Source: Caballeronia sp. M1242 (GTDB lineage Bacteria; Pseudomonadota; Gammaproteobacteria; Burkholderiales; Burkholderiaceae). Taken from it: a stretch of DNA of 64,000 bases. Within the stretch, counting starts at the first letter, position 1. Every line of letters begins with the position of its first letter. The stretch covers positions 1,612,001 to 1,676,000 of the forward strand of contig NZ_CP071129.1 of NCBI RefSeq assembly GCF_017220215.1, given 5' to 3'. Shown here one piece after another: positions 18,822-29,294 of this stretch. A program made the position numbers and the translations under genes. The notes beneath the pieces were generated by a model that ran no database searches, was not told where the DNA came from, and was given only the letters and a program-made list of their open reading frames with translations.

Positions 18822-20381
18822 ATGTCTCAAGCTAACGTCGTCCATCCGCCGCTTTCGGGCGGCAAGCTCGTCATCGGGACGATCGCTGTGTCGCTCGCGG
18901 TGTTCATGAACGTGCTCGACACGTCGATCGCGAACGTCTCGATTCCGTCGATTTCGGGCGATCTCGGCGTCTCCTCGGACCAGGGCACGTGGGTGATCAC
19001 GTCCTTCGCGGTCGCCAACGCCATTTCGGTGCCGCTCACGGGCTGGCTCACGCAGCGATTCGGACAAGTGCGCCTGTTCCTCGGCTCGATCATCCTGTTC
19101 GTGCTCGCGTCGTGGCTGTGCGGTCTCGCGCCGACGCTGCCGTTCCTGCTGGCCGCGCGCGTGCTGCAAGGCGCGGTCGCTGGCCCGATGATCCCGCTGT
19201 CGCAGACGCTGCTGCTCGCGAGCTATCCGCGTGAAAAAGCGCCGATGGCGCTCTCCATGTGGTCGATGACCACGCTCATCGCGCCGGTCGCCGGGCCGGT
19301 GCTCGGCGGGTGGATCTCCGACAACATCTCGTGGCCGTGGATCTTCTACGTGAACATCCCGGTCGGCATCGCGGCGGCGCTCGCCACGTTCGCCATCTTC
19401 CGCGACCGCGATTCCGCGATCCGCAAGGCGCCCATCGACACGGTCGGCCTCGGGCTGCTCGTGATCTGGGTCGGCTCGTTGCAGATCATGCTCGACAAGG
19501 GCAAGGACCTCGACTGGTTCAACTCGACGACCATCGTGGTGCTGGCGCTGATCGCGGTGATTTCGTTCGCGTTCTTCATCGTGTGGGAGCTGACGGCGGA
19601 GCATCCGGTCGTCGACCTGTCGCTCTTCGAACTGCGCAACTTCACGGGCGGCACCATTGCGCTGTCGATCGGTTACGGGCTGTACTTCGGCAATCTCGTG
19701 CTGCTGCCGCTGTGGCTGCAGACGGACATCGGCTACACGGCGACGAACGCCGGGCTAGTGATGGCGCCGGTCGGCGTGTTCGCCATTCTGCTTTCGCCGA
19801 TCACGGGCAAGTTCCTGCCGCGCACCGACCCGCGGCGCATCGCGACGGCCGCGTTCCTCGTGTTCGCGCTCTGCTTCTGGATGCGTTCGCGCTATACGAC
19901 CGGCGTCGATACGTGGACGCTAACGCTGCCGACGCTCATTCAGGGCATCGGCATGGCGGGCTTCTTCATTCCGCTCGTGTCGATCACGCTGTCGGGCTTG
20001 CCGGGGCATCGCATTCCGGCTGCGTCCGGCTTGTCGAACTTCGTGCGGATCATGTGTGGCGGCATCGGCACGTCGATCTTCTCGACGGCGTGGGAACATC
20101 GCTCGATCGTGCATCACGCGCAACTGATCGAACAGGCGAACTCGTACAACCCGACGTTCACCAATTCAATGCAACAGATGAGCACGCTCGGCATGTCGAA
20201 GGAGCAGACTTACGGGCTCTTCAACAGCATGGCGACGCAGCAGGCCGCGCAGCTCGGCGTGAACGACATGTTCTACATTTCGGCCGGGATTTTCGTGGCG
20301 CTGATCGCGCTGATCTGGATCACGCGTCCCGAGCGCTCGGGCGGCGGCGATTCGGCAGCGGCAGCATCGGCGGCGCATTGA
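18822..20381 (+). CDS. EmrB/QacA-type DHA2 MFS efflux permease
   Basis: A 519-residue, fourteen-helix proton-drug antiporter of the DHA2 family. Helix 1 contains the DHA2 signature LDTSIANVSIPSISGDLG; motif A is WLTQRFGQVRLF and motif C lies near LIAPVAGPVLGGWISDN. With the preceding EmrA-like and NodT-like genes it forms a complete tripartite pump that expels compounds across both membranes. The substrate is not predictable. The gene ends 28 bp before a bidirectional terminator. Confidence 0.93.
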   Translation: MSQANVVHPPLSGGKLVIGTIAVSLAVFMNVLDTSIANVSIPSISGDLGVSSDQGTWVITSFAVANAISVPLTGWLTQRFGQVRLFLGSIILFVLASWLCGLAPTLPFLLAARVLQGAVAGPMIPLSQTLLLASYPREKAPMALSMWSMTTLIAPVAGPVLGGWISDNISWPWIFYVNIPVGIAAALATFAIFRDRDSAIRKAPIDTVGLGLLVIWVGSLQIMLDKGKDLDWFNSTTIVVLALIAVISFAFFIVWELTAEHPVVDLSLFELRNFTGGTIALSIGYGLYFGNLVLLPLWLQTDIGYTATNAGLVMAPVGVFAILLSPITGKFLPRTDPRRIATAAFLVFALCFWMRSRYTTGVDTWTLTLPTLIQGIGMAGFFIPLVSITLSGLPGHRIPAASGLSNFVRIMCGGIGTSIFSTAWEHRSIVHHAQLIEQANSYNPTFTNSMQQMSTLGMSKEQTYGLFNSMATQQAAQLGVNDMFYISAGIFVALIALIWITRPERSGGGDSAAAASAAH

Positions 20382-20402
20382 ACGGAATGCATCGGCGGAA
20401 AT

Positions 20403-20437
20403 GAAAAAGGAGAGGCGCTGGCCTCTCCTTTTTTATT
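20403..20437 (+). terminator. Bidirectional terminator, emrB/truB convergent ends
   Basis: Arms GGAGAGGC and GCCTCTCC around GCTG (20409-20428) with A5 on the left and T6 on the right, so it serves both convergent operons. Confidence 0.9.
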
Positions 20438-20461
20438 TGTGGATGCGCTCGCTGCGGTCAG

Positions 20462-21394
20462 TCAAGACCCGCTCACCACCAACCGCTCAGGGGCGAGCAC
20501 GCCCTCCGCCGCCCGCGCGACGCCGAGCAACTTTCCCGCATCGTCATAGACGCGCACTCGCGTGTCCTCAGCTTGCCAAACGGATGCCGCTTCGCCCAGC
20601 TCATCCAGACGCAGCCGCTGACCGTGCCTGAAGCGCCGCGTCGCTTCGTCGCGCAGATGCACGGCCGGGAACGTCGACAACAGCGCATCGACCGGACGCA
20701 GCCAGCCATCGCGTTCCGACTCGGCCGCAGCGGCCAACGCATCCAGCGTCACCGCGCCTTCCAGCGTCAGCGCGCCGACTCCGGTTCGACGCAGCGCCGT
20801 CAGATGCGCGCCGCAGCCCAACGCCTCGCCGATGTCTTCCGCCAGCGTCCGCACATACGTGCCCTTGCTGCAGGTCACGCGAAACGTCACGAGCGGCAGC
20901 GCGCAGGCGAGCATTCTTAGAGCGTGAATCGTCACCTGACGGCCCTCGCGCTCGACCGTCTGCCCGGCGCGAGCATATTCGTAGAGCGGTTTGCCGTCGC
21001 GCTTGAGCGCTGAGTACATCGGCGGCACTTGCACGATGTCGCCGAGAAACCGCTGCATCGCCGCTTCGACGGCCGCTTCGTCGCACAGGACGTCGCGCGT
21101 TTCTACGGCCTCGCCTTCGGCATCGCCCGTCGTCGTGCGAATGCCGAGGCGCATCGTCGCTTCGTACGTCTTGTCCGCTTCGAGCAAGTCTTGCGAGAAC
21201 TTCGTCGCCTCGCCGAAGCACAGCGGCAAGAGACCGGTGGCAAGCGGATCGAGCGTGCCCGTGTGACCCGCCTTCTTCGCGAGATAAAGACGCTTGGCCT
21301 TGATAAGCGCGTCGTTGCTCGACAAACCGAGCGGCTTGTCCAGCAGCAACACGCCGTCGAGCGCGCGGCGCGGGATCTTCGTACCGCCTTTCAC
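20462..21394 (-). CDS. truB: tRNA pseudouridine(55) synthase TruB
   Basis: A 310-residue enzyme that makes pseudouridine 55 in the T-loop of tRNAs. The N terminus has LLLDKPLGLSSNDAL, and the catalytic motif is AGHTGTLDPLATGLLP with catalytic Asp49. A C-terminal PUA-like region follows. It starts with GTG immediately after the rbfA stop codon, so translation is probably coupled. It is the last gene of the rimP-nusA-infB-rbfA-truB operon. Confidence 0.94.
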   Translation of the reverse strand: MKGGTKIPRRALDGVLLLDKPLGLSSNDALIKAKRLYLAKKAGHTGTLDPLATGLLPLCFGEATKFSQDLLEADKTYEATMRLGIRTTTGDAEGEAVETRDVLCDEAAVEAAMQRFLGDIVQVPPMYSALKRDGKPLYEYARAGQTVEREGRQVTIHALRMLACALPLVTFRVTCSKGTYVRTLAEDIGEALGCGAHLTALRRTGVGALTLEGAVTLDALAAAAESERDGWLRPVDALLSTFPAVHLRDEATRRFRHGQRLRLDELGEAASVWQAEDTRVRVYDDAGKLLGVARAAEGVLAPERLVVSGS

Positions 21395-21772
21395 TCACGC
21401 ACCTTCTTCGTCGTCTTTGGCGCGCGTCGCGTTGGCTTCGTCGATCAGGCGCGACATCTCGACGGCCTTCTCGATCGTCTTATCGTAGTGGAAATGCAGC
21501 GTCGGCACCGTATGAATGTGCAGGCGCTTGAACAGCAGGTTATGCAGATGACCGGCTGCGTGGTTGAGCGCCTCCTCCGTCTGCTTCGGATCGCCGGTGA
21601 GCGTCGTGAAGTAGACCTTCGCGTGCGCGTAGTCGGGCGTCAGTTCGACGCTCTGCATCGTGACGAGGCCGATGCGCGGGTCCTTCACTTCGCGCATCAG
21701 TTCCGAGAGATCGCGCTGAATCTGGTCCGCAATCTGCACGTTGCGATTCGTGGACGTACGTCTTTTAGCCAT
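21395..21772 (-). CDS. rbfA: Ribosome-binding factor A
   Basis: A 125-residue KH-fold factor that matures the 5' end of 16S rRNA in the 30S subunit. The conserved features [19 protein letters not shown] and the helix-kink-helix near [17 protein letters not shown] are present, and the C terminus is acidic. It lies 95 bp after infB, separated from it by an intrinsic terminator, and abuts truB. Confidence 0.94.
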   Translation of the reverse strand: MAKRRTSTNRNVQIADQIQRDLSELMREVKDPRIGLVTMQSVELTPDYAHAKVYFTTLTGDPKQTEEALNHAAGHLHNLLFKRLHIHTVPTLHFHYDKTIEKAVEMSRLIDEANATRAKDDEEGA

Positions 21773-21807
21773 GATCTTGGTTCCTTCCCTTCTCTATCGC
21801 CGCGCCA

Positions 21808-21847
21808 AAGAAAAAGGCGGAGCGAGCCGTCAGGCCCGCTCCGCCTC
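21808..21847 (-). terminator. Intrinsic terminator between infB and rbfA
   Basis: On the minus strand, a 30-nt hairpin (arms about GGCGGAGCG and CGCTCCGCC, 21816-21845) is followed by TTTTTCTTT. It lies inside the operon and should reduce rbfA-truB relative to infB. Confidence 0.82.
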
Positions 21848-21867
21848 GAGCTCGGCGTACTAATGCA

Positions 21868-24852
21868 TTACAGCGTGCGAGCCACTTCCGTCACTTCGAA
21901 GACTTCCAGCTGATCGCCTTCGACGATGTCGTTGAAGTTCTTGATCGAGATACCGCACTCGAAGCCCTGACGCACTTCCTTGACGTCGTCCTTGAAGCGC
22001 TTCAGCGAATCCAGCTCGCCGGTGTGAATAACGACGTTGTTGCGGATCACGCGAACCGACGACGTGCGCTTCACGAAGCCGTCCGTGACCATACAACCCG
22101 CGATCAGACCGACCTTCGGCACGCGAATGACCTGACGCACCTCGACCGTGCCCGTCACCGTCTCGCGCTTTTCCGGCGCCAGCATGCCGGACATGGCCGC
22201 CTTCACCTCATCCACTGCGTCGTAGATGATGTTGTAGTAGCGAATGTCGATGCCGTTCGATTCGGCCAGCTTGCGGGCTTGCGCATCCGCACGCGTGTTG
22301 AAGCCGATGATGACCGCCTTCGACGCCGTCGCCAGGTTGACGTCCGACTCGCTGATCGCGCCGACCGCACTGTGCACGATCTGCACGCGCACTTCGCCGG
22401 TCGAGAGCTTCTGCAGCGATTGCACGAGCGCTTCCTGCGAACCCTGCACGTCCGCCTTCACGATGAGCGGCAGGTTCTGCACTTCGCCTTCGCCCATCTG
22501 CTCCAGCATGTTCTCGAGCTTCGCGGCCTGCTGCTTGGCGAGCTTCACGTCGCGGAACTTGCCTTGACGGAACAGCGCGATTTCGCGCGCCTTGCGCTCG
22601 TCCGGCAACACGATGACTTCTTCGCCCGCCGCCGGCACTTCCGACAGACCCTGAATCTCTACCGGAATCGACGGGCCCGCGGACTTCGTCGGCTTGCCGG
22701 TTTCGTCCAGCATGGCGCGCACGCGGCCGTAGGCGCTGCCCGCGAGAACCACGTCGCCGCGGTTCAGCGTGCCCGACTGCACCAGAATGGTCGCGACCGG
22801 GCCCTTGCCCTTGTCCAGCTTCGCTTCGATCACGAGGCCCTTCGCGCCAGCGTCGACCGGAGCGGTCAATTCCAGCACTTCCGCTTGCAGCGACACGTTT
22901 TCCAGCAGATCGTCGATGCCCTTGCCGGTCTTCGCCGACACTTCGATGAACGGCGAATCGCCGCCGTACTCTTCCGGCACCACGCCTTCCGCGACCAGTT
23001 CCTGCTTCACGCGGTCCGGGTTCGCTTCCGGCTTGTCGATCTTGTTGATCGCCACGACGATAGGCACGCCGCCCGCCTTCGCGTGAGCGATGGCTTCCTT
23101 CGTCTGCGGCATCACGCCGTCGTCGGCCGCGACCACCAGAATGACGATGTCCGTTGCCTTCGCGCCGCGCGCACGCATGGCCGTGAAGGCCTCGTGACCC
23201 GGCGTATCCAGGAAGGTGATGACGCCACGCGGCGTTTCGACGTGGTACGCGCCGATATGCTGCGTGATGCCGCCCGCTTCGCCCGCCGCCACTTTCGCGC
23301 GACGGATGTAGTCGAGCAGCGAGGTCTTGCCGTGGTCGACGTGACCCATGACGGTAACGACCGGCGGACGCGGCAGACGCTCTGCCGTTTCCTCGGCGGC
23401 TTCGCCTTCGATGAGCAGCGCCTCGGGATCGTCCAGCTTCGCCGCGACCGCGCGGTGGCCCAGTTCCTCGACGACGATCATCGCCGTTTCCTGGTCCAGC
23501 ACCTGGTTGATCGTGACCATCTGGCCGAGCTTCATCATCACCTTGATGACTTCCGAAGCCTTCACCGACATCTTGTGCGCGAGATCGGCCACCGAGATGG
23601 TTTCCGGCACATGCACTTCACGGACGATCGGCTCGGTCGGCGCCTGGAACGACGTCTGTTCCTGATGCTTGCCACGGCCCTTCGGACCGCCGCGCCAGCC
23701 GCGATCGACGCCGCCGCTCGTGTCGCCGCGCGTCTTGATGCTGCGGCGCTTCGATGCGTCGTCCTGCTGCCAGCCGCCCTTGCCGCCGGCTTTCTTCTTG
23801 TCGCCGGTCGGCGCCGTCGTGGCGGGCGCTGCCGCGCCGGGCGCCGGCTTCTTCGCGGCTGCCGGACGCGCGGCTTGCGCGCCTTCGGGTTTCGCCGGCT
23901 TGTGCAGCGTGCCCTTCGCTTCGGCAGCCTTGGCCGCTTCGGCGGGCTTCGCCGCGGGCGCCGGTTCGGGCGCCTTGACTTGCGCCTTGCGCGGCGTGTT
24001 CATCATCTCGCGAATGGCGCGCGCTTCGGCTTCAGCCGCGGCACGACGCTTCGCGATGGCTTCCTGTTCGAGACGCGCCTTTTCGGCGGCTTCGCGCGCG
24101 GCGTCCTCGGCCTTCTTCGCGGCTTCGCGCTGGGCGGCGCGTTCGCTCGCCGCCTTTTCTTCCGCTGCCTTTTCGGCGGCTTCGCGCTGCGCGGTATCGT
24201 CCTGCTTCGGCGGCTTGACCTCGGCCTTCACCTCGGCGGCGACCGGCGTACGAGCTTCCTGACGCGCTGCCTGTGCGGCGCGCGAGATCTCGGCGGCCTG
24301 CGCGGCGGCTTGCGCACGACGCTCCGCTTCCGCTTCCTGGCGGCGACGCTCGGCTTCGGCCGCTTCCTCGCGGGCGCGACGCTCCGCTTCTTCCTGTTCG
24401 AGACGCGCCTGACGCTCCTTCAACTCGCGCTCTTCGCGCTCGAGTTGCTCCGCGGCGCGGCGGGCTTCTTCCTCGCGGCGCTGGAGTTCGGCCTCGTCGA
24501 CTTCGTCTTCGACATGATTCGGCGTTTCGGCCGGCTGCTCGATGCCTGCCTCGTCGCGCTTCACGAACACACGCTTCTTGCGCACCTCGACCTGAATGGT
24601 GCGAGCCTTACCCGTTGCGTCGGATTGCTTGATTTCCGACGTATGCCGGCGGGTCAGAGTGATCTTGCGCTTGTCGGCATCGGCGGACCCGTGCGACTTG
24701 CGCAAATGATCGAGCAGACGCGCCTTGTCCGTCTCGGACAGGTCGTCGTTCGCGCTCGCTTTCTGGACGCCAGCCGCCTGCAACTGCTCGAGCAGCACGC
24801 CCGCAGGCATTTTGAGTTCCGCGGCAAATTGGGCTACGTTGTTACTCGCCAT
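21868..24852 (-). CDS. infB: Translation initiation factor IF-2
   Basis: A 994-residue GTPase that places initiator tRNA on the 30S subunit. The long N-terminal half is charged and Ala/Glu/Arg-rich, with a coiled-coil-like run of REEAERR repeats (about residues 130-300) and Lys/Ala/Pro-rich linkers. The G domain begins [19 protein letters not shown], with [15 protein letters not shown] and [10 protein letters not shown], then domains II-IV including the fMet-tRNA-binding C terminus. The length is typical of Burkholderiales IF-2. It lies 92 bp after nusA. Confidence 0.95.
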   Translation of the reverse strand: MASNNVAQFAAELKMPAGVLLEQLQAAGVQKASANDDLSETDKARLLDHLRKSHGSADADKRKITLTRRHTSEIKQSDATGKARTIQVEVRKKRVFVKRDEAGIEQPAETPNHVEDEVDEAELQRREEEARRAAEQLEREERELKERQARLEQEEAERRAREEAAEAERRRQEAEAERRAQAAAQAAEISRAAQAARQEARTPVAAEVKAEVKPPKQDDTAQREAAEKAAEEKAASERAAQREAAKKAEDAAREAAEKARLEQEAIAKRRAAAEAEARAIREMMNTPRKAQVKAPEPAPAAKPAEAAKAAEAKGTLHKPAKPEGAQAARPAAAKKPAPGAAAPATTAPTGDKKKAGGKGGWQQDDASKRRSIKTRGDTSGGVDRGWRGGPKGRGKHQEQTSFQAPTEPIVREVHVPETISVADLAHKMSVKASEVIKVMMKLGQMVTINQVLDQETAMIVVEELGHRAVAAKLDDPEALLIEGEAAEETAERLPRPPVVTVMGHVDHGKTSLLDYIRRAKVAAGEAGGITQHIGAYHVETPRGVITFLDTPGHEAFTAMRARGAKATDIVILVVAADDGVMPQTKEAIAHAKAGGVPIVVAINKIDKPEANPDRVKQELVAEGVVPEEYGGDSPFIEVSAKTGKGIDDLLENVSLQAEVLELTAPVDAGAKGLVIEAKLDKGKGPVATILVQSGTLNRGDVVLAGSAYGRVRAMLDETGKPTKSAGPSIPVEIQGLSEVPAAGEEVIVLPDERKAREIALFRQGKFRDVKLAKQQAAKLENMLEQMGEGEVQNLPLIVKADVQGSQEALVQSLQKLSTGEVRVQIVHSAVGAISESDVNLATASKAVIIGFNTRADAQARKLAESNGIDIRYYNIIYDAVDEVKAAMSGMLAPEKRETVTGTVEVRQVIRVPKVGLIAGCMVTDGFVKRTSSVRVIRNNVVIHTGELDSLKRFKDDVKEVRQGFECGISIKNFNDIVEGDQLEVFEVTEVARTL

Positions 24853-24944
24853 TCATTCCTCTTGATGCAAGGATCAGTCCTTGCGGTTAGATCGGGTCAT
24901 GCGGCCGAACTGGCCGCGATATTTCAGTGCGCCATGGTCATTTC

Positions 24945-26420
24945 TCACTGGAACCAGTGTTCACGTGCTTTCATGATCAACGCGCGAGCGTTATCCTCTT
25001 CCATCCCGGTCATCTCGACCAGTTCATCTACTGCCAGCTCCGCGAGGTCGTCGCGGGTCTGAATCTGATGCTCCGCGAGCTTTGCGAGAAGCTCGTTGTC
25101 CATGCCTTCGAGGCTCTTCAGATCGAGTGCTACGCCTTCGACCTTCTCCTCGTTGGCGATCGCCATCGTGAGCAGCGCGTCACGCGACCGGTTGCGCAGC
25201 TCGTGCACGGTGTCTTCGTCGAACGCTTCGATTTCGAGCATCTCGTTGAGCGGCACATAGGCGATTTCTTCGAGGCTCGTGAAGCCTTCGTCGATCAGGA
25301 TGTCGGCGACTTCCTCGTCCACATCCAGACGCGCCATGAACAGATTGCGCAACTTGCCGCGCTCTTCGTTCTGCTTCAGCGCCGATTCGTCCGGCGTCAT
25401 GATATTGATCTGCCAGCCGGTGAGCTCGCTGGCGAGTCGAACGTTCTGGCCGCTGCGGCCGATGGCGACCGCGAGTTCGCTCTCGTCCACGACGACGTCC
25501 ATCGAATGCTTTTCTTCATCGACGACGATCGACTGGACGGCTGCCGGCGCGAGGGCGCCGATCACGAACTGCGCGGGGTCTTCCGACCATAGCACGATGT
25601 CGACGTTCTCGCCACCGAGCTCGTTGCGTACGGCCTGCACACGCGAACCGCGGATGCCCACGCACGTTCCGATCGGGTCGATGCGCTTGTCGTAGGCGAT
25701 CACCCCGATTTTCGCACGCACGCCGGGATCGCGCGCGGCCGCCTTGATTTCCAGCAGCCCTTGTTCGATTTCCGGCACTTCGAGTTCGAAGAGCTTCATC
25801 AGGAATTCGGGCGCGGTGCGCGACAGTTCGATTTGCGGGCCGCGCGCCGTGCGGTCGACCTTCGCGATATACGCGCGCACGCGGTCGCCCACGCGCAGGT
25901 TTTCCTTCGGAATCAGCTGGTCGCGGCGCAGCAGCGCTTCGACGCGTCCGGATTCGACGATGAAATTGCCCTTGTCCAGACGCTTGACCGAGCCGGTCAT
26001 AATCTTTTCGCCGCGCTCGAGGAAGTCGTTCAGGATCTGCTCGCGCTCGGCGTCGCGCACCTTCTGCAAAATGACCTGCTTGGCAGCCTGCGCGCCTATG
26101 CGGCCGAATTCGATCGACGGAATGGGTTCCTCGATATAGTCGTCCACTTGTGCGTCGGGCTTTTGCTCCTTCGCTTCGAACAGCAGGATTTCCTGGTCGG
26201 GCTCCTGAAGGCCCGCCTCGTCCGGCACCACGCGCCAGCGGCGGAACGTCTCGTGCTCGCCGCTTTCACGGTCGATCGCGACGCGAATATCGACATCTTC
26301 CTCGAACAGCTTTTTCGTTGCCGAAGCAAGCGCAGCCTCCAGAGCTGCGTACACCACGTCCTTGTTGACGTTCTTTTCGCGCGCCAGCGCATCCGCCAGC
26401 ATCAAAACTTCGCGACTCAT
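24945..26420 (-). CDS. nusA: Transcription termination/antitermination factor NusA
   Basis: A 491-residue RNA-polymerase-binding factor. The N-terminal domain ([18 protein letters not shown]) is followed by S1 ([20 protein letters not shown]), KH1/KH2 ([14 protein letters not shown] and [18 protein letters not shown]), and two C-terminal acidic repeats with helix-hairpin-helix character ([16 protein letters not shown]). Its ATG overlaps the rimP stop (ATGA), so the two are translationally coupled. Confidence 0.95.
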   Translation of the reverse strand: MSREVLMLADALAREKNVNKDVVYAALEAALASATKKLFEEDVDIRVAIDRESGEHETFRRWRVVPDEAGLQEPDQEILLFEAKEQKPDAQVDDYIEEPIPSIEFGRIGAQAAKQVILQKVRDAEREQILNDFLERGEKIMTGSVKRLDKGNFIVESGRVEALLRRDQLIPKENLRVGDRVRAYIAKVDRTARGPQIELSRTAPEFLMKLFELEVPEIEQGLLEIKAAARDPGVRAKIGVIAYDKRIDPIGTCVGIRGSRVQAVRNELGGENVDIVLWSEDPAQFVIGALAPAAVQSIVVDEEKHSMDVVVDESELAVAIGRSGQNVRLASELTGWQINIMTPDESALKQNEERGKLRNLFMARLDVDEEVADILIDEGFTSLEEIAYVPLNEMLEIEAFDEDTVHELRNRSRDALLTMAIANEEKVEGVALDLKSLEGMDNELLAKLAEHQIQTRDDLAELAVDELVEMTGMEEDNARALIMKAREHWFQ

Positions 26421-26875
26421 TGTTTGCGGCTCCTAAAGTCAACTTTGGGGACGAGACGTGCTTTATCGAGGTCCGCGAGCGTGAAATCGAGCATCGCGGC
26501 GCCGTCCTTCCCTTCGAATTCCAAACCGATCTTGTCGCCCTCGGGGGCGTGCAGAACACCGCGGAACGACTTGCGCCCGTCCAGCGGCTTTTTCAATGTG
26601 ATGACGGCTTCGTTGCCGGCGAAGCGCTCGAAGTCGGCCAGCTTCTTGAGCGGGCGGTCGAGCCCCGGCGACGACACCTCGAGGCGGTCGTAATCGACGT
26701 TTTCGACTTCGAGCACATACTGAAGCTGACGCGTGACTTTCTCGCAGTCTTCGATGGCGATACCGGCCGGCTGGTCGATATAAATACGCAGCATGCCGCC
26801 TCCCGAACGTTCGAGATCGACAAGCTCGTAGCCCAGGCTCGAGACCGTGGTTTCAATCAGTTCCGTCAGTTGCAC
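26417..26875 (-). CDS. rimP: Ribosome maturation factor RimP
   Basis: A 152-residue factor for 30S assembly. It has the family signatures [20 protein letters not shown] and [15 protein letters not shown]. The frame stays open for 39 codons upstream, but the GTG at 26875 follows TTGGAG at the right spacing and begins the conserved segment ([11 protein letters not shown]), so it is preferred. It is first in the operon, and its stop overlaps the nusA start. Confidence 0.92.
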   Translation of the reverse strand: MQLTELIETTVSSLGYELVDLERSGGGMLRIYIDQPAGIAIEDCEKVTRQLQYVLEVENVDYDRLEVSSPGLDRPLKKLADFERFAGNEAVITLKKPLDGRKSFRGVLHAPEGDKIGLEFEGKDGAAMLDFTLADLDKARLVPKVDFRSRKQ

Positions 26876-27224
26876 AGTAACTCCAAGGTGTTTCGCGCCC
26901 GCGCCGCGAAACACCTGCGGGCGAGCGCCTTGACTGGGCGCACCCCTGCTCCCGAGATGCCGAACCAAAAAGCCAAAAAAAAATGGGCGCAACGCCCATC
27001 TTTTTCAACCGAGGTCGCACCCGGGCAGCGAAAAAACTATGTGCCCAGCGACTTTGTGATTTTAGCCATTTTTCGGGATAAACGCAAACGTAAAGCCCGC
27101 GATGCGACCCATTTCGTGGCAATTCGCATGCTTTTTTGCTTTATGCCGATGACGCGGCGAGACGATCTGCTACATCGGCCGCAGGCGAACCGGCGGCCGA
27201 CCGAAGTTGCTCGTCAACGCGCGT
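26876..27224. other. Intergenic region rimP / rluB
   Basis: This 349-bp gap contains the rluB terminator (26974-27006) and the leader of rimP. It holds no tRNA-Met gene, unlike the metY-rimP arrangement of enterobacteria. The part between about 27010 and 27140 is comparatively AT-rich and probably holds the rimP promoter, but I cannot assign its hexamers. Confidence 0.55.
26974..27006 (-). terminator. Intrinsic terminator after rluB
   Basis: Arms ATGGGCG and CGCCCAT (26983-26999) around three bases; on the minus strand a run of nine T residues follows. Confidence 0.88.
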
Positions 27225-29165
27225 TCAACGTCCGCGCGTGCGGTTGCGCGGGCCGCGTCCGGCGCCGGCCTTGCCTTGCCCCGCGCCTTGCTGCCCGCCG
27301 CCCTGACGGTTGCCGCGCGGGCCGTTGCCGCCCGCCGGACGCTTGGCCGGCCCGCTCATGCCTTGCGGACCCTGTCCGCGCGCATTGCGCTGCCCCGAGC
27401 GGCCGCCGTTCGCGCGATTGCCATTCGGCTCATTGCCGATGCGGTTGCCGTTCGCCTCGCGGCCGCCTCGTCGGCCCGGGCCGCCGGCGTTGCCGGTATT
27501 GCCCATGTTGCCGGTATTGCCCATGTTGCCGCCGAAGCCGCCCATGCCGCCCATGCCGCTCGCGCCAAACGCGCCGGGAAGCCCGCCCGCGCCGCCGCGC
27601 CGGCCGCCGCGCGCCGGCGTCTGCGCCGCGCGCAAGTGCGAACTCAAGACCGGCTCGCGCGTGATGAAGCCCATCGACGTCTGCATCGGATCAGGCTGAA
27701 CGCGCGGCGCGGCGCTGCGTCCGCCCTTCTCGGCCGTCGGCGCCTTCAGGCCGACCGCCGCCATCAGGCTGCGCACCTGGTTGTCTTCCAGCTCTTCCCA
27801 GCGCCCGCGCTTGAGACCGCGCGGCAACGCGATCGGACCGTGGCGCGTGCGGATGAGGCGGCTGACCATGAGCCCCGCCGCCTCGAACATGCGGCGCACT
27901 TCGCGATTGCGGCCTTCCGCCAGCGCGACGTGATACCAATGGTTCGTGCCTTCGCCGCCGCCGTCCTGAATGCGCAGGAAGTTGGCGGGGCCGTCGTCGA
28001 GCTCCACGCCTTTGAGCAGCTTCTGCTTCATCGCCTCGGACAACTGACCGACGACGCGCACCGCATATTCACGCTCGACGCTGTAACGCGGGTGCATGAA
28101 CCGGTTCGCCAGATCGCCGGAGGTCGTGAGCAGCAGCAGCCCTTCCGTATTGAAGTCGAGCCGGCCGACCGCGAGCCACTTCGCCGTCTTCATCGACGGG
28201 AGCTTGTCGAACACCGACGGACGGCCTTCGGGGTCCGCGTGACTGACGATCTCGCCCGTCGGCTTGTGATACAGCAGGATGCGCGGCGGCTTGCTCGCGA
28301 GCTTGCGCTTGAGCGGCTTGCCGTTGATGCGCACCTGGTCGGTCGGCATGATGCGCTGGCCGATGTGCGCGGGCTCGCCGTTCACCGACACGCGCCCGGC
28401 GATGATCAATTCCTCCATGTCGCGACGCGAGCCCATGCCGGCGTCGGCCAGCACTTTATGCAGCTTCGGGGCGTCGTCGTCCGGTTCCAGCACGCGCTTT
28501 TGCTGGGGCGCGTTGCGGCCACGGCGCAGCATCGGCGCGCGCACGCCGGCCGAGCCGTTGTCCGCGTCGAATGCCGGGGACGTGACGTACGCGAAGACGT
28601 CGTCGACGGCGGCGGCCGCCGCGCTCTCGACCGTCGCCGGGCCTGCATCGTTGCGCTTGCCGTTGCGCGGCTGCCGTTCGCGCTTTCCCGGCGGATTCTT
28701 GCGCTGCCCGCCCTCGCGTGGGGCGGATGCGGCGGCTTCGACCGACGCCTCCACAGCGACTTCTGCCTCGTCGCGCCGCCCACGCTTGCGGCCACCTTGC
28801 CGCGCGGCGTCTTGCTGGCCGTCCGCCGTCTCGCGCTTGGGCTCGCGCTTCGCTGCCGGTTTTCGCGGCGCCTTCGCGCCCGCTTCCTTGCGCGGCGCGC
28901 GCGCCTGCGCGGCGGCGGCGCCCTCCGGCGGCGGCGCGTCGGTCGCGGCGTCGGGCGCGCCATCCGCGCCCTTGGTCTTGGCGACAGCCCGGCGGCGTGC
29001 GATCAGACTGCGCGGACCGCGGCGCAAGCCGCGGCGCGGACGATCGTCGCCGTCCGCGCTCTCGTCGGTGCGCGTGCGTTCGCCGGCATCGGCCGACTCA
29101 TGGGCGTCCGCGCCATGCACGGGGCGCGCGGATTCGGGCGAATCGCTGTCGTGGGAGTGTGTCAA
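27225..29165 (-). CDS. rluB: 23S rRNA pseudouridine(2605) synthase with long low-complexity tails
   Basis: A RsuA/RluB-family synthase of about 646 residues, far longer than the 250-300 residues of the family core. The core has an S4 domain ([20 protein letters not shown]) and the catalytic motif [15 protein letters not shown], with [13 protein letters not shown]. The roughly 230-residue N-terminal tail is Arg/Ala/Lys-rich; the C-terminal tail is Gly/Asn/Arg-rich, with MGNTGN repeats. Similar tails are common in Burkholderiales. The frame opens at 29210, but the TTG at 29165 has GAGG five bases upstream and begins MTHSHDSDS, so it is chosen. It is 130 bp downstream of scpB. Confidence 0.87.
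   Translation of the reverse strand: MTHSHDSDSPESARPVHGADAHESADAGERTRTDESADGDDRPRRGLRRGPRSLIARRRAVAKTKGADGAPDAATDAPPPEGAAAAQARAPRKEAGAKAPRKPAAKREPKRETADGQQDAARQGGRKRGRRDEAEVAVEASVEAAASAPREGGQRKNPPGKRERQPRNGKRNDAGPATVESAAAAAVDDVFAYVTSPAFDADNGSAGVRAPMLRRGRNAPQQKRVLEPDDDAPKLHKVLADAGMGSRRDMEELIIAGRVSVNGEPAHIGQRIMPTDQVRINGKPLKRKLASKPPRILLYHKPTGEIVSHADPEGRPSVFDKLPSMKTAKWLAVGRLDFNTEGLLLLTTSGDLANRFMHPRYSVEREYAVRVVGQLSEAMKQKLLKGVELDDGPANFLRIQDGGGEGTNHWYHVALAEGRNREVRRMFEAAGLMVSRLIRTRHGPIALPRGLKRGRWEELEDNQVRSLMAAVGLKAPTAEKGGRSAAPRVQPDPMQTSMGFITREPVLSSHLRAAQTPARGGRRGGAGGLPGAFGASGMGGMGGFGGNMGNTGNMGNTGNAGGPGRRGGREANGNRIGNEPNGNRANGGRSGQRNARGQGPQGMSGPAKRPAGGNGPRGNRQGGGQQGAGQGKAGAGRGPRNRTRGR
27491..27528. repeat. 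18-bp tandem repeat inside rluB
   Basis: TGCCGGTATTGCCCATGT occurs twice in direct succession, in frame. It encodes repeated Gly-Asn-Met-Gly-Asn-Thr units of the C-terminal tail. Confidence 0.85.
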
Positions 29166-29294
29166 AACAACCTCAAATGTCGAATGCGCACCCTTTGGCG
29201 GGCGCGTCAAAAATTTCCGCTGACCGGTCCGGCTCGTCGTCTTCGACGTGATGTTTTATCGAGAGCCGGTTGAATCAGGGGCCATGCAATTGCA

